DNA from: Desulfobulbaceae bacterium
Lineage (GTDB): Bacteria; Desulfobacterota; Desulfobulbia; Desulfobulbales; Desulfobulbaceae
Direction of reading: 5' to 3'
Assembly: GCA_030633145.1 (NCBI GenBank)
Contig: DAOVTM010000051.1
Coordinates: 1-13,715, forward strand
Length of the DNA stretch: 13,715 nucleotides
Part shown: positions 1-6,788 of the stretch, in pieces
Position numbering within the stretch: position 1 is the first letter of the stretch
Layout: each line of letters starts with the position of its first letter
Position numbers and translations under genes: made by a program
The notes under the pieces: generated by a model
Database searches by the model: none
The model's input: the letters and a program-made list of their open reading frames with translations, nothing else
Told to the model about the DNA's origin: nothing

Positions 1-751
1 GCCGAAAGGGAAGAAAATTCCACTTGGAGCCAGCCGCCTCCAGCACATTAAGGGTATCAATCCCCAACCGATCAAAGATAATGGCCAACTCGTTGATGAG
101 GGCTATATTGAGGTCACGCTGGGTGTTCTCTATAACTTTGGCCGCCTCTGCCTCTTTGATAGAGGAAACAGGATAGACACCGGCATCAATGATTGAGGTA
201 TATAGTTCAGAGACTGCCCGGAGGGTATCTTCTGAATCCGCTGACACAAGTTTGGTAATCTTGGTCAGGGTTCGTTCCTTATCGCCCGGATTAATGCGCT
301 CTGGTGAGTAGCCAACGTGGAAATCCTTTTTCCATGCCATGCCGGATTTTTCTTCCAGAATCGGAACACACTCATCTTCCGTGGCTCCTGGAAACACCGT
401 TGATTCAAAGATGACTGTTGCCCCGGTCTTCATATAGGTACCCGCAGTGGCTGCCGCAGATAACAGGGGACGCAGGTTGGGCTGGTTGGCAGTGTCAATG
501 GGAGTGGGTACTGCAACAATAAGAAAATCTGCTTTCGAGAGTTGCTGCGGATCAGTGGTAAAGGTCAGCATTCGGGCAGCCGCAAAGCTGGCCGTATCAA
601 CCTCATTGTTGGGATCTATGGACTGTTGATACTTGCGAACTACCTCGATATTGAGGTCAAAACCAATGGTGTTTACCTTGCTGCCAAAAGCGATGGCCAG
701 GGGAAGACCGACATAGCCAAGACCGATGACTGCTACTGTGTAATCTGACAT
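1..751 (-). CDS. UDP-HexNAc 6-dehydrogenase family protein (TviB/WbpO-like), 3' end cut by window edge
   Basis: This is the N-terminal 250 residues of a nucleotide-sugar dehydrogenase, which oxidises C6 of a UDP-sugar with NAD to supply a uronic-acid sugar for surface polysaccharide. Translation from the ATG at 751 begins MSDYTVAVIGLGYVGLP, a Rossmann GxGxxG motif (residues 10-15). VPTPID follows at 81-86, STVFPG at 117-122, YSPERINPGDK at 148-158 and KVIENTQRDLNIAL at 205-218, where Lys205 and Asn209 are typical active-site positions. The SPERINPGDK stretch points to the TviB/WbpO (UDP-GlcNAc/GalNAc dehydrogenase) branch rather than UDP-glucose dehydrogenase. The catalytic Cys and UDP-binding domain lie beyond the left edge. 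No Shine-Dalgarno sequence precedes the ATG: the spacer is a CT-rich heptamer array. It follows psd by 63 bp in the same direction. Family is secure; exact substrate is not. Confidence 0.93.
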   Translation of the reverse strand, partial: MSDYTVAVIGLGYVGLPLAIAFGSKVNTIGFDLNIEVVRKYQQSIDPNNEVDTASFAAARMLTFTTDPQQLSKADFLIVAVPTPIDTANQPNLRPLLSAAATAGTYMKTGATVIFESTVFPGATEDECVPILEEKSGMAWKKDFHVGYSPERINPGDKERTLTKITKLVSADSEDTLRAVSELYTSIIDAGVYPVSSIKEAEAAKVIENTQRDLNIALINELAIIFDRLGIDTLNVLEAAGSKWNFLPFR

Positions 752-753
752 GG

Positions 754-811
754 GAGTTATGAGAGTATTGAGTGATGAGTATTGAGTTGTGAGTGATGAG
801 TTCTGAGTAGT
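754..811. repeat. Tandem heptamer array (GAGTNNT)n between psd and the dehydrogenase
   Basis: On the plus strand, seven perfectly phased heptamers of the form GAGTNNT run from 763 to 811: GAGTATT, GAGTGAT, GAGTATT, GAGTTGT, GAGTGAT, GAGTTCT, GAGTAGT. One more copy (GAGTTAT) lies at 754-760, offset by 2 nt. The array fills the 63-bp spacer from just after the psd stop to 3 bp before the dehydrogenase start. In the transcribed direction it reads as ACTCNNN units with no purine-rich ribosome binding site. The same unit recurs at 2215-2305 and 8600-8676. Confidence 0.9.
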
Positions 812-814
812 CCC

Positions 815-1465
815 TCAAAACTTCATACGAGCAAGGACAGTCTCACCAGCTCGCACCTTCTGACCAAGCTTGACCACAACCTCGCTGCCCTGGGGCAGAT
901 ATATATCCACCCTTGAGCCAAAACGGATCAGTCCGTACCGTTGTCCAGCCTTGACCTGATCCTCTTTTTCTGCCCAACAGACTATACGGCGGGCAATGAG
1001 ACCAGCAATCTGAACAACTCCGTACTGCTTTCCTGCCGCAGTCTCAACCACCATAGCGCAGTATTCATTATGAAGGGCAGCCTTATCCTTGTCAGCGGAA
1101 TAAAACCGACCCGCTTTAAAGAGTACCCGCTTAACCGTGCCGGGAAAGGGAATCCGGTTGACATGGACATTAAAGACGTTCATGAAGATGGAGATCCTGA
1201 CCACCTGCTGCTGGAGAAAACGGTCGTCAAACTGTTCCTGCACCAGGATCACCTTGCCGTCTGCTGGACAGACCACAGCATTGCTCTCTTCCGGGGGGAT
1301 ACGGGAGGGATTGCGGAAAAAGGCGGTTACAAAAACCGTACACACCAACCCGATCAGGGTTGCTGCCGAGTACTGTAACAGGGCAAGGATAAGGGTGGCA
1401 TATCCACTAAAAAGGATAAAGGGGAACCCTTCTCTGGCAATGGGGAATTCAGGCTTTTTCATCAT
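815..1465 (-). CDS. psd: Phosphatidylserine decarboxylase proenzyme (short, PSD-A type)
   Basis: It makes phosphatidylethanolamine by decarboxylating phosphatidylserine at the inner membrane. The 216-aa length fits the short single-gene type found in many deltaproteobacteria, Bacteroidetes and archaea. Residues 17-50 are hydrophobic (two membrane-associated segments). PADGKV at 67-72 and NVFNVHVNR at 96-104 are family motifs. RFGSRVDIYLP at 181-191 contains the Gly183-Ser184 self-cleavage site; the family matures by cutting there, and Ser184 becomes the pyruvoyl cofactor of the small alpha chain. The start is ATGATG at 1465. Upstream only a weak GGAT is visible, and it is contributed by the arm of the 1470-1652 repeat. 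Psd follows ilvN in the same direction, as in Geobacter-type ilv-psd-pssA operons, but no pssA follows here. Confidence 0.96.
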   Translation of the reverse strand: MMKKPEFPIAREGFPFILFSGYATLILALLQYSAATLIGLVCTVFVTAFFRNPSRIPPEESNAVVCPADGKVILVQEQFDDRFLQQQVVRISIFMNVFNVHVNRIPFPGTVKRVLFKAGRFYSADKDKAALHNEYCAMVVETAAGKQYGVVQIAGLIARRIVCWAEKEDQVKAGQRYGLIRFGSRVDIYLPQGSEVVVKLGQKVRAGETVLARMKF

Positions 1466-1469
1466 TGAT

Positions 1470-1652
1470 TTATCCGCAGATTACGCAGATTACGCAGATA
1501 AACAGCCTGACAAAACAGCAGTTTGTCGATTCACCTTATGCGTAAAGCGACAGGTGACAGCAACATGACAGGCTTACCAATTAAAATTTAAAAGGTATTC
1601 TTAAATTTATCTGGTCGTTCTAATCTGCGATATCTGCGTAATCTGCGGATAA
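1470..1652. repeat. 183-bp imperfect palindromic element with GCAGATTAC-type terminal arms
   Basis: The left arm (1470-1499) and right arm (1623-1652) are 30-nt inverted repeats that match at 28 of 30 positions. Each arm is itself built of 9-nt units of the type GCAGATTAC. A second inverted pair lies inside: AGCCTGACA near 1504-1512 against TGACAGGCT near 1566-1574. The rest of the interior is AT-rich with no open reading frame of note. The element fills almost the entire 196-bp spacer between ilvN (stop at 1662) and psd (start at 1465). It resembles the dispersed REP/MITE-like repeats seen in many bacterial genomes. No transposase or clear target-site duplication is visible. Confidence 0.85.
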
Positions 1653-1661
1653 CTTTGACTG

Positions 1662-2144
1662 CTATTTCTTAGGAGCCCGGGCCATGGCAATGGTACCGGT
1701 ACGAATAATCTCTTTAATGCCAATGGGACGCAGGATATCCACAACAGCCTTGATCTTGGATTCCGGCCCGGTAATCTCAACAGAATAGGTGTTGGGACTT
1801 ACATCCACAACCTTACCCCGGAAGATGTCGATCACCCGCAGTACCTCAGCACGGGTACCGGCCTCAGCCTTGACCCGGATGATGACCATCTCACGCTCCA
1901 CATATTCTCCCTCGCTGATATCGGTGACCTTGATAACATCAATAAGTTTATGGAGCTGCTTGTTGATCTGTTCGATAATAGAGTCGCTGCCCCAAGTCAC
2001 CAGGGTCATGGAGGAGACCTTGGGATCCAGGGTCTCGGCTACGCAGAGGCTCTCAATATTAAAACCCCGGCCGCTGAAAAGACCTGTCACCCTGGAGAGT
2101 GCGCCTGGTTTGTTCTGAAGTAAAATGGAAAGAGTATGTTTCAT
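1662..2144 (-). CDS. ilvN: Acetolactate synthase small (regulatory) subunit
   Basis: This is the regulatory subunit of acetohydroxyacid synthase, which binds valine-type effectors and activates the IlvB catalytic subunit. The 160-aa protein starts MKHTLSILLQNKPGALSRV, the N-terminal ACT domain (about 1-75) with the usual NKPGAL and GRGFNIESL (about 27-35) motifs. The C-terminal ALS_ss_C-type domain includes a RGKVVDVS segment and ends near GIKEIIRTG. Length matches the 160-165 aa IlvH class. An in-frame upstream ATG at 2195 would add 17 residues not found in the family. The ATG at 2144 has AGGA about 8 nt upstream and begins exactly where family members begin, so I chose it. A spacer of 174 bp with an inverted heptamer repeat separates it from ilvB, which is unusually long for this pair. 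Confidence 0.96.
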   Translation of the reverse strand: MKHTLSILLQNKPGALSRVTGLFSGRGFNIESLCVAETLDPKVSSMTLVTWGSDSIIEQINKQLHKLIDVIKVTDISEGEYVEREMVIIRVKAEAGTRAEVLRVIDIFRGKVVDVSPNTYSVEITGPESKIKAVVDILRPIGIKEIIRTGTIAMARAPKK

Positions 2145-2214
2145 TGGTATCGTCCTGTTATTTAATCTGTCTTCTGGAGCCTTTGTTAGCTCCATAGACC
2201 TGTTTTTTACACAA

Positions 2215-2305
2215 GAGTAGTGAGGCTTGAGTGATGAGTTTTGAGAAAACTACTAGCTCCGGCAGTTCGATACTGCACTAACCTCAACACTCACAACTCA
2301 CAACT
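2215..2305. repeat. Inverted heptamer repeat in the ilvB-ilvN spacer
   Basis: The left arm (2215-2249) is five phased units on the plus strand: GAGTAGT, GAGGCTT, GAGTGAT, GAGTTTT, GAGAAAA. The right arm (about 2281-2305) carries the complementary orientation (CCTCAAC, ACTCACA, ACTCACA). The arms could pair as an imperfect hairpin across a roughly 30-nt loop that includes AGCTCCGGCAG. The element lies between the ilvB stop (2319) and the ilvN start (2144). It is the same family as 754-811 and 8600-8676. Confidence 0.82.
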
Positions 2306-2318
2306 GTCGAGTCACCGG

Positions 2319-4019
2319 TTATACGAGTAACATCTCCGTAGTAGCCTTTCCAGCTGGAACCATGGGAAAAACACCCTCTTCACGACTGATGGAAAAATCC
2401 ATAATCACCAGATTGTCCGTTGCCAGTGCCTCTTTGATGACCGGTTCGACCTCATCCTTTTTAGTGGCCCGTAACCCGACCGCACCATAGGCTGCCGCCA
2501 GGGCAACAAAATCCGGGGTGACCTCCATCACGGTAGCTGAATAGCGGCGGTTGTAAAAAAGTTCCTGCCACTGCCGAACCATGCCCAGGTAGTTATTGTT
2601 GAGGATAGCAACCTTGACCTTGGCACCATACTGCTTGGCGGTTGCCAGTTCCTGGATATTCATCTGGATAGAGCCGTCTCCTGCAACATCAATAACCGTC
2701 ATATCGGGAAAGGCCAGTTTGGCTCCAATGGCTGCGGGCAGACCATAGCCCATCGTTCCCAGGCCGCCGGAGGTCAGCAGACGGCGCGGCTTGTTAAACT
2801 TGTAGAACTGGGCTGCCCACATCTGGTTCTGCCCAACCTCGGTGGTAATAATAGCATCACCGTTGGTCAACTTGTTAAGGGTCTCAACGACATACTGCGG
2901 CTTAATGACATCTCCTTCTTCCTGGTAGGAGAGGGGGTGTTTTTTATCCCAGTCCATGACCCGGTCAATCCAGGGCTGATGGTTTTCAGCCATGGCGGCG
3001 GAATCAAAGTCAGCAGAGTTTTCCAGCCAGTCATTGACGGCCTGGAGGGCGTGTTTACAATCAGCGACAATGGGAATATCCACACCAACGTTTTTTGAAA
3101 TAGAGGTAGGATCCACATCAATATGAACAATCTTTGCATGGGGGGCAAAGGCATCCAGGCGACCGGTAACCCGGTCATCAAAACGAGCCCCTACGGCGAT
3201 TAACAGGTCACTCTCCGAGACCATCATGTTAGAGGCATAAGAGCCGTGCATCCCCAGCATACCCATGGAGAGGGGATTTGTGCCAGGAAACCCGCCCAGA
3301 CCCATCAGGGTCATAGTGACAGGGGTCTGCGTTTTTTCCGCCAGCTCTGTCAACTCCTTACTGGCATTTGCGAGGATGACTCCGCCGCCTATATAGAGTA
3401 CAGGTCGTTTAGCCTGTAAAAAAGCCTTGCACGCCTTTTCCACCTGACCGGGATGGGGCTTAACCTTAGGCTGATAGGTCTTCATTCTGATGGGTTCAGG
3501 ATCAGGAAAGTCCATCATCGAGGCCACCACGTCCTTGGGCAGATCAATGAGAACCGGCCCGGGGCGACCCGAGGCAGCCAGGTAAAATGCCTCGCGTATG
3601 GTGGAGACCAGCTCGTCTGGATCGCTCACCAGGTAATTATGCTTGGTACAGGGGCGGGTAATACCGACAATGTCAACCTCCTGGAAGGCATCGTTGCCGA
3701 TTAAGGCTCGTGGCACCTGACCGGTAAACACGACTATGGGGATGGAATCCAGATAGGCGGTGGCAATACCGGTAACTCCGTTGGTGGCACCCGGCCCGGA
3801 AGTCAGCAGGGCAACACCTACCTTACCCGTGGCACGGGCAAGCCCGTCAGCGGCATGAACAGCCCCTTGCTCGTGGCGAACCAGGACATGTTTAATCGGG
3901 CAATCCATTAACTCGTCATAGAGGTCTATGACCGCCCCGCCAGGAAAGCCAAAAATGATGTCAACACCCTCTTCCTGCAGACATTTTATGATGGCCTGCG
4001 CACCTGTTATTTTACTCAT
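2319..4019 (-). CDS. ilvB: Acetolactate synthase large (catalytic) subunit
   Basis: This ThDP-dependent enzyme condenses two pyruvates (or pyruvate with 2-oxobutyrate), the first common step of valine, leucine and isoleucine synthesis. The 566-aa length is normal. The N-terminal Pyr domain carries GFPGGAVIDLYDEL (24-37) and RHEQG with catalytic Glu50. LTSGPGATNGVTGIATAY lies at 72-89. The FAD-binding central domain includes GARFDDRVTGR (277-287). The C-terminal PP domain has the ThDP motif GDGS (447-450) with NNN at 474-476, then MVRQWQELFY (480-489), the region of the herbicide-contact Trp. The start at 4019 has AAGAAAGGA about 8 nt upstream. It is the first gene after the promoter at 4108-4136, and ilvN follows. 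Confidence 0.98.
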   Translation of the reverse strand: MSKITGAQAIIKCLQEEGVDIIFGFPGGAVIDLYDELMDCPIKHVLVRHEQGAVHAADGLARATGKVGVALLTSGPGATNGVTGIATAYLDSIPIVVFTGQVPRALIGNDAFQEVDIVGITRPCTKHNYLVSDPDELVSTIREAFYLAASGRPGPVLIDLPKDVVASMMDFPDPEPIRMKTYQPKVKPHPGQVEKACKAFLQAKRPVLYIGGGVILANASKELTELAEKTQTPVTMTLMGLGGFPGTNPLSMGMLGMHGSYASNMMVSESDLLIAVGARFDDRVTGRLDAFAPHAKIVHIDVDPTSISKNVGVDIPIVADCKHALQAVNDWLENSADFDSAAMAENHQPWIDRVMDWDKKHPLSYQEEGDVIKPQYVVETLNKLTNGDAIITTEVGQNQMWAAQFYKFNKPRRLLTSGGLGTMGYGLPAAIGAKLAFPDMTVIDVAGDGSIQMNIQELATAKQYGAKVKVAILNNNYLGMVRQWQELFYNRRYSATVMEVTPDFVALAAAYGAVGLRATKKDEVEPVIKEALATDNLVIMDFSISREEGVFPMVPAGKATTEMLLV

Positions 4020-4107
4020 TGCATAATCCTTTCTTCGCCTTGATGTCCATATCGACCTGGACGTGTAATCTAGAATGTTATAGTTTATCTTTTAGAAAAG
4101 AATACTG

Positions 4108-4136
4108 ACTATATAATTCTTGCAAACCACTGTCAA
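4108..4136 (-). promoter_or_regulatory. Sigma70-type promoter for ilvBN
   Basis: On the minus strand, TTGACA (4131-4136) is a perfect -35 box. It is followed by exactly 17 bp and then TATAGT (4108-4113) as the -10 box. Transcription would start near 4101, leaving a leader of about 80 nt before the ilvB ATG at 4019. That leader contains a small GTCCA/TGGAC hairpin but no leader peptide rich in Ile, Leu or Val codons, so classical attenuation is not supported. Confidence 0.8.
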
Positions 4137-4392
4137 GACGAAAAGAAGAACAAACCGGCGGCAGATGAGAGAAAATGAACCGTATGGAGAGGTCGGAAGA
4201 TATTTCCCTGACCGGGGCAGAGCGAAGGCTGCTCATTGCAATTTCTGCGGCAATGCCTCTGCGGCAGGGTAAATACAGGAAAACAAACGTTGTTAAAGTA
4301 ACATATCAGCATCCCCCCGGAAAAAACTATGCTGATGACTACGGATTGCACAATAAATATCTAATAAAAATAAAAAAATAACTAATTATTAA
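4137..4392. other. Divergent intergenic region, no convincing gene
   Basis: This is the space between the minus-strand ilvB promoter and the plus-strand promoter at 4393-4421. It holds an asymmetric stem: CTGCTCATTGC (4229-4239) against GCAATG (4250-4255) and GCAG (4264-4267), overlapping a direct repeat of TCTGCGGCA. A 68-codon plus-strand ORF (4175-4381) ends in a lysine-rich AT tail and matches no family I know. I see no known riboswitch consensus. The region could hold an upstream regulatory site for either side. Confidence 0.4.
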
Positions 4393-4421
4393 TTGACAAC
4401 TATGTTATTTTTATATAATAT
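4393..4421 (+). promoter_or_regulatory. Candidate sigma70 promoter for the tandem exported-protein genes
   Basis: TTGACA at 4393-4398 is a perfect -35 box. An AT-rich run then gives TATAAT at 4414-4419 (15-bp spacer) or TAATAT at 4416-4421 (17-bp spacer); which one is used cannot be decided from sequence. The surrounding 4370-4440 stretch is strongly AT-rich. The leader to the ATG at 4496 would be about 65-70 nt, with AAGGA at 4481-4485 as ribosome binding site. Confidence 0.65.
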
Positions 4422-4495
4422 TTTTTAAATGTAACTTAAATGTCGGTTAATGATTGATTTTCTTTCAATAAAGATGAGAGAAGGATAAGAACAGA

Positions 4496-5068
4496 ATGAA
4501 ACAGCTGACTGAACAATCCCCTGAAAATGATTCTTCCTCTACAGATGTGCGGACAGGTTATTTATCACGACGACAGGCAATCAAAAAATCGGGCATTGCC
4601 CTTGGAGCCTGCTACCTGGCACCCGCCACCCTCAACCTGTTACTGGCTGATCGGGCTACAGCTCAATCTGAGCCACCACCAGAGCCTCCAGAGCCGGATT
4701 ACAACCGGCGGCTCTGTGTCTGCAACTTCATGCCCCTTGAAACAGATGTCTTAACTGTTGAATATATCGATATTCTCGGTTGGGACACTGTGCTGTTACC
4801 AGGTGGTACCGGTGTGACGGAACAGAGTACCTTTGACAAGATCATGGACAACTCAGAGGCTATAATGACCGTGTCCACTCCTGCCTATTTCCACCACTTG
4901 GCAACACCCGATGCCACGTCCCTGGCCAACCTAATGCGTGCTGGAAACACCAAAGGGGCTATGGCTTTACTCAGCTCGGCGGCACAGGGTAGCAGCGAAC
5001 CTACCACAGAATTGGTACTGCCAATGACCCAAAATTACAGAATCGTTGTTACTTCTGATCCGGTATAA
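4496..5068 (+). CDS. Tat-signal exported protein of unknown function, paralog A
   Basis: I do not recognise this family. The 190-aa protein has a hydrophilic N-terminus, then SRRQAIKK with twin arginines at 25-26, a hydrophobic stretch at 33-50 (including CYLAPATLNLLLA), and ATAQ at 54-57 as a likely signal peptidase site. This layout is that of a twin-arginine translocation signal. A Pro/Glu linker PPPEPPEP (60-67) leads into a domain of about 120 residues with CVCNFM (74-79) and VEYIDILG (88-95). It has no membrane span after the signal and no catalytic motif I can name. It is the first of a tandem pair; the partner starts 48 bp downstream. AAGGA lies 10 nt before the ATG. It is probably periplasmic, or surface-attached through a retained signal. 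Confidence 0.85.
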   Translation: MKQLTEQSPENDSSSTDVRTGYLSRRQAIKKSGIALGACYLAPATLNLLLADRATAQSEPPPEPPEPDYNRRLCVCNFMPLETDVLTVEYIDILGWDTVLLPGGTGVTEQSTFDKIMDNSEAIMTVSTPAYFHHLATPDATSLANLMRAGNTKGAMALLSSAAQGSSEPTTELVLPMTQNYRIVVTSDPV

Positions 5069-5116
5069 TCACGAATCCAGATCACGCCACAACTAACCTT
5101 TCCAGGGGAACGGAGA

Positions 5117-5707
5117 ATGGAGAACAAGAAGATGTTAATGCAGCCTGAAGATCTTGATGAACAGAAAAAAACGATGCTTGTCGAGAAGAGCGTAGTCTCT
5201 CGTCGCCAGGCACTGAAAGGTTCGGTGGCAGCCATTGGTGTCTGCTACCTTGCTCCAACCACACTGAACCTGTTGCTGGCCGAACGCGCAACGGCTCAAT
5301 CCGATATTCCGCCTCCAGAGCCTCCAGAGCCGGAATATCCATGGACATTACGGGCTTGTAACTTCATGGATGACCAAGGGACTAGCACGGTTGTGGTAGA
5401 ATATATTGACATTCTCGGCTATGACTCGGTGATCATACCGCAGAATGGCAGGCAGGAGTTTCCAGACCTGCTGGATGCATCCGAGGTAACCATAATCGCC
5501 TCTCGTCCTTCCTACTTTACCACACTGATACTGGAAGAGTTTGAATCACTGGTCAGCTTCATGCAGGCCGGAGACTCGGCACGAGCTAACTCCCTGTTAA
5601 ACCTTGCGCAGGGTGCGACAGCCCAGGATGATGCGAGTACAACATTCAGCATTACAATTACTGAGCATACTCACGTTGTGATTCACTCAACGCCTCAAGA
5701 ACAATAA
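5117..5707 (+). CDS. Tat-signal exported protein of unknown function, paralog B
   Basis: This 196-aa protein is a paralog of the gene before it. It shares SRRQA (28-32), CYLAP.TLNLLLA.RATAQS, PPPEPPEPEY (66-75), CNFM (81-84) and VEYIDILGYD (94-103), with weaker similarity to the C-terminus. The first Cys of the CVC pair in paralog A is absent here (RACNFM), so only the CNFM cysteine is conserved in the mature part. The signal region has Arg29-Arg30 and a hydrophobic core at about 36-54. AGGGGA at 5104-5109 is 7 nt before the ATG at 5117; in-frame ATGs at codons 6 and 8 are alternatives. It ends 7 bp before the stop of the convergent lipoprotein gene. Function unknown; the pair may be co-secreted or form a heteromer. 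Confidence 0.85.
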   Translation: MENKKMLMQPEDLDEQKKTMLVEKSVVSRRQALKGSVAAIGVCYLAPTTLNLLLAERATAQSDIPPPEPPEPEYPWTLRACNFMDDQGTSTVVVEYIDILGYDSVIIPQNGRQEFPDLLDASEVTIIASRPSYFTTLILEEFESLVSFMQAGDSARANSLLNLAQGATAQDDASTTFSITITEHTHVVIHSTPQEQ

Positions 5708-5714
5708 GTTTAAC

Positions 5715-6785
5715 TTACCTGGCTGCACATGCTTCAACCACATAGCCCAGTAGGGTATCAGAACGCCCGTGGCCGGGTTTAAAGGTTCCGAAATCCCCTA
5801 TTCCTGCTATTACAATACCAAGCCCCGGCAGCATGGTCAGGGTCTCCCCGTTCCAATGGCCATTCGCCTGAAAGGTATCTGCCGGGAGGCTCGGCCATAA
5901 CTGCTGTCCATGGTTAAACCACCAGTTCATTCCATACACCCCAGGACCATATAAGGACTGACTCGCCCCTCCGCCATAGGTGCCGATGTTGAGGTAGTCC
6001 CGGCCAACCTGAGTGGATACAGGCATGGATGCTGGCACCAGAGCCTTCTGGTATTGATCAAAGAGGCTTGTGGGCAGTAGCTGCCTTGAATTCCACTTTC
6101 CCTTATTGAGCCAGAACCAGCCGATGCGGGCAAAATCTCTGGCTGAGGTATGGACGAAAAAGCCGTAATCAGCCACCTGCTCAAAGACCTGTCCATCTTC
6201 AAACTGAAGCTCGCCTAGCCTTGCCTGCAACACAGCGTTGGGATCGCTCTGGGAAAAGACATTGCCAAACAGAACCATTTGGTAGAGTTTGACAGCGTAG
6301 TCATTATAGGCGTAGGCTATGCCCGGCTTGTCCCTGCGGGCATAGCCGCTGAGCATATTGGCGAGATGAAAGAAGGTAATTTCCCGATCCTTACCCTCAA
6401 GTTCCGGCATAAACTTGAAAATAGTATCATCTATTCCGTTGATTTTTCCTTCATGGAGAGCAAAAAGAAGCAGGGTGGAAAAGAGCGGTTTTGTTGCCGA
6501 TGCCCACATCACCCTTGCCGTTGGATCTCCCCAACTTTTAATCAGATAGCCATTCTTAACAATCACCCCGGAACCGCCAACCTCCCTGACAAAGGTATCA
6601 AGCAGTTGCGGTTGGGAACAGATTTCTCCGGCGGGTAGCTGCTGCCAATGTACTCCGGGAAAGACAAGCTGCTGCGGAGCAGTTTTCCTCTCAGCCGCCT
6701 GTTCACAGCCAGCAGACAGCAAGAGGAAAACGGTCAGGAGACAATAGGAAAAAAACTTACAACAGGGTAATGAAGAGGTACACAA
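5715..6785 (-). CDS. Lipoprotein serine hydrolase of the class C beta-lactamase / DD-peptidase fold
   Basis: This is likely an outer-envelope serine hydrolase (esterase, amidase or peptidase) rather than a resistance beta-lactamase. A signal peptide ends in a lipobox LLSAGC with Cys27 as the lipidation site. SATK at 96-99 is the SxxK nucleophile motif. YAYNDY at 158-163 fits the second (Tyr/Asn) motif. GHWNG at 309-313 fits the third (HxG-like) motif near the C-terminus, followed by LGIVIAGIGDFG. The 356-aa length is normal for PF00144-type proteins. The only in-frame start near the signal peptide is TTG at 6785. It lies 3 bp after the TGA of the SGNH hydrolase and in the same reading frame, so translational coupling is likely. 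The substrate is unknown. Confidence 0.85.
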   Translation of the reverse strand: MCTSSLPCCKFFSYCLLTVFLLLSAGCEQAAERKTAPQQLVFPGVHWQQLPAGEICSQPQLLDTFVREVGGSGVIVKNGYLIKSWGDPTARVMWASATKPLFSTLLLFALHEGKINGIDDTIFKFMPELEGKDREITFFHLANMLSGYARRDKPGIAYAYNDYAVKLYQMVLFGNVFSQSDPNAVLQARLGELQFEDGQVFEQVADYGFFVHTSARDFARIGWFWLNKGKWNSRQLLPTSLFDQYQKALVPASMPVSTQVGRDYLNIGTYGGGASQSLYGPGVYGMNWWFNHGQQLWPSLPADTFQANGHWNGETLTMLPGLGIVIAGIGDFGTFKPGHGRSDTLLGYVVEACAAR

Positions 6786-6788
6786 TAC

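Noticed and set aside
941..1378. Plus-strand ORF of 145 codons opposite psd
   Set aside because: It is a shadow of psd. It has no family match, and psd motifs fully explain the region.
1470..1652. Insertion sequence or CRISPR array
   Set aside because: There is no transposase and there are no regular spacers. It is a single imperfect palindrome with arms made of short internal units.
2145..2195. Longer IlvN starting at 2195
   Set aside because: The family begins with MKHTLSILLQNKPGAL-type sequence, which matches the ATG at 2144 with AGGA upstream. The extra 17 residues have no family support.
4018..4055. Twelve-codon mini-ORF (MDIKAKKGLCNE) overlapping the ilvB start, possible leader peptide
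   Set aside because: It is not enriched in Ile, Leu or Val codons, has no terminator/antiterminator pair, and overlaps the ilvB ribosome binding site. It is probably chance.
4175..4381. 68-codon ORF on the plus strand between the divergent promoters
   Set aside because: It shows no recognisable family, has an AT/Lys-rich tail in the promoter-flanking zone and only a weak GAGAG ribosome binding site. It was kept as intergenic.
5708..5714. Bidirectional terminator between the convergent genes
   Set aside because: Only 7 bp separate the stops. The AAGTTTAACTT palindrome is too short and has no GC stem.
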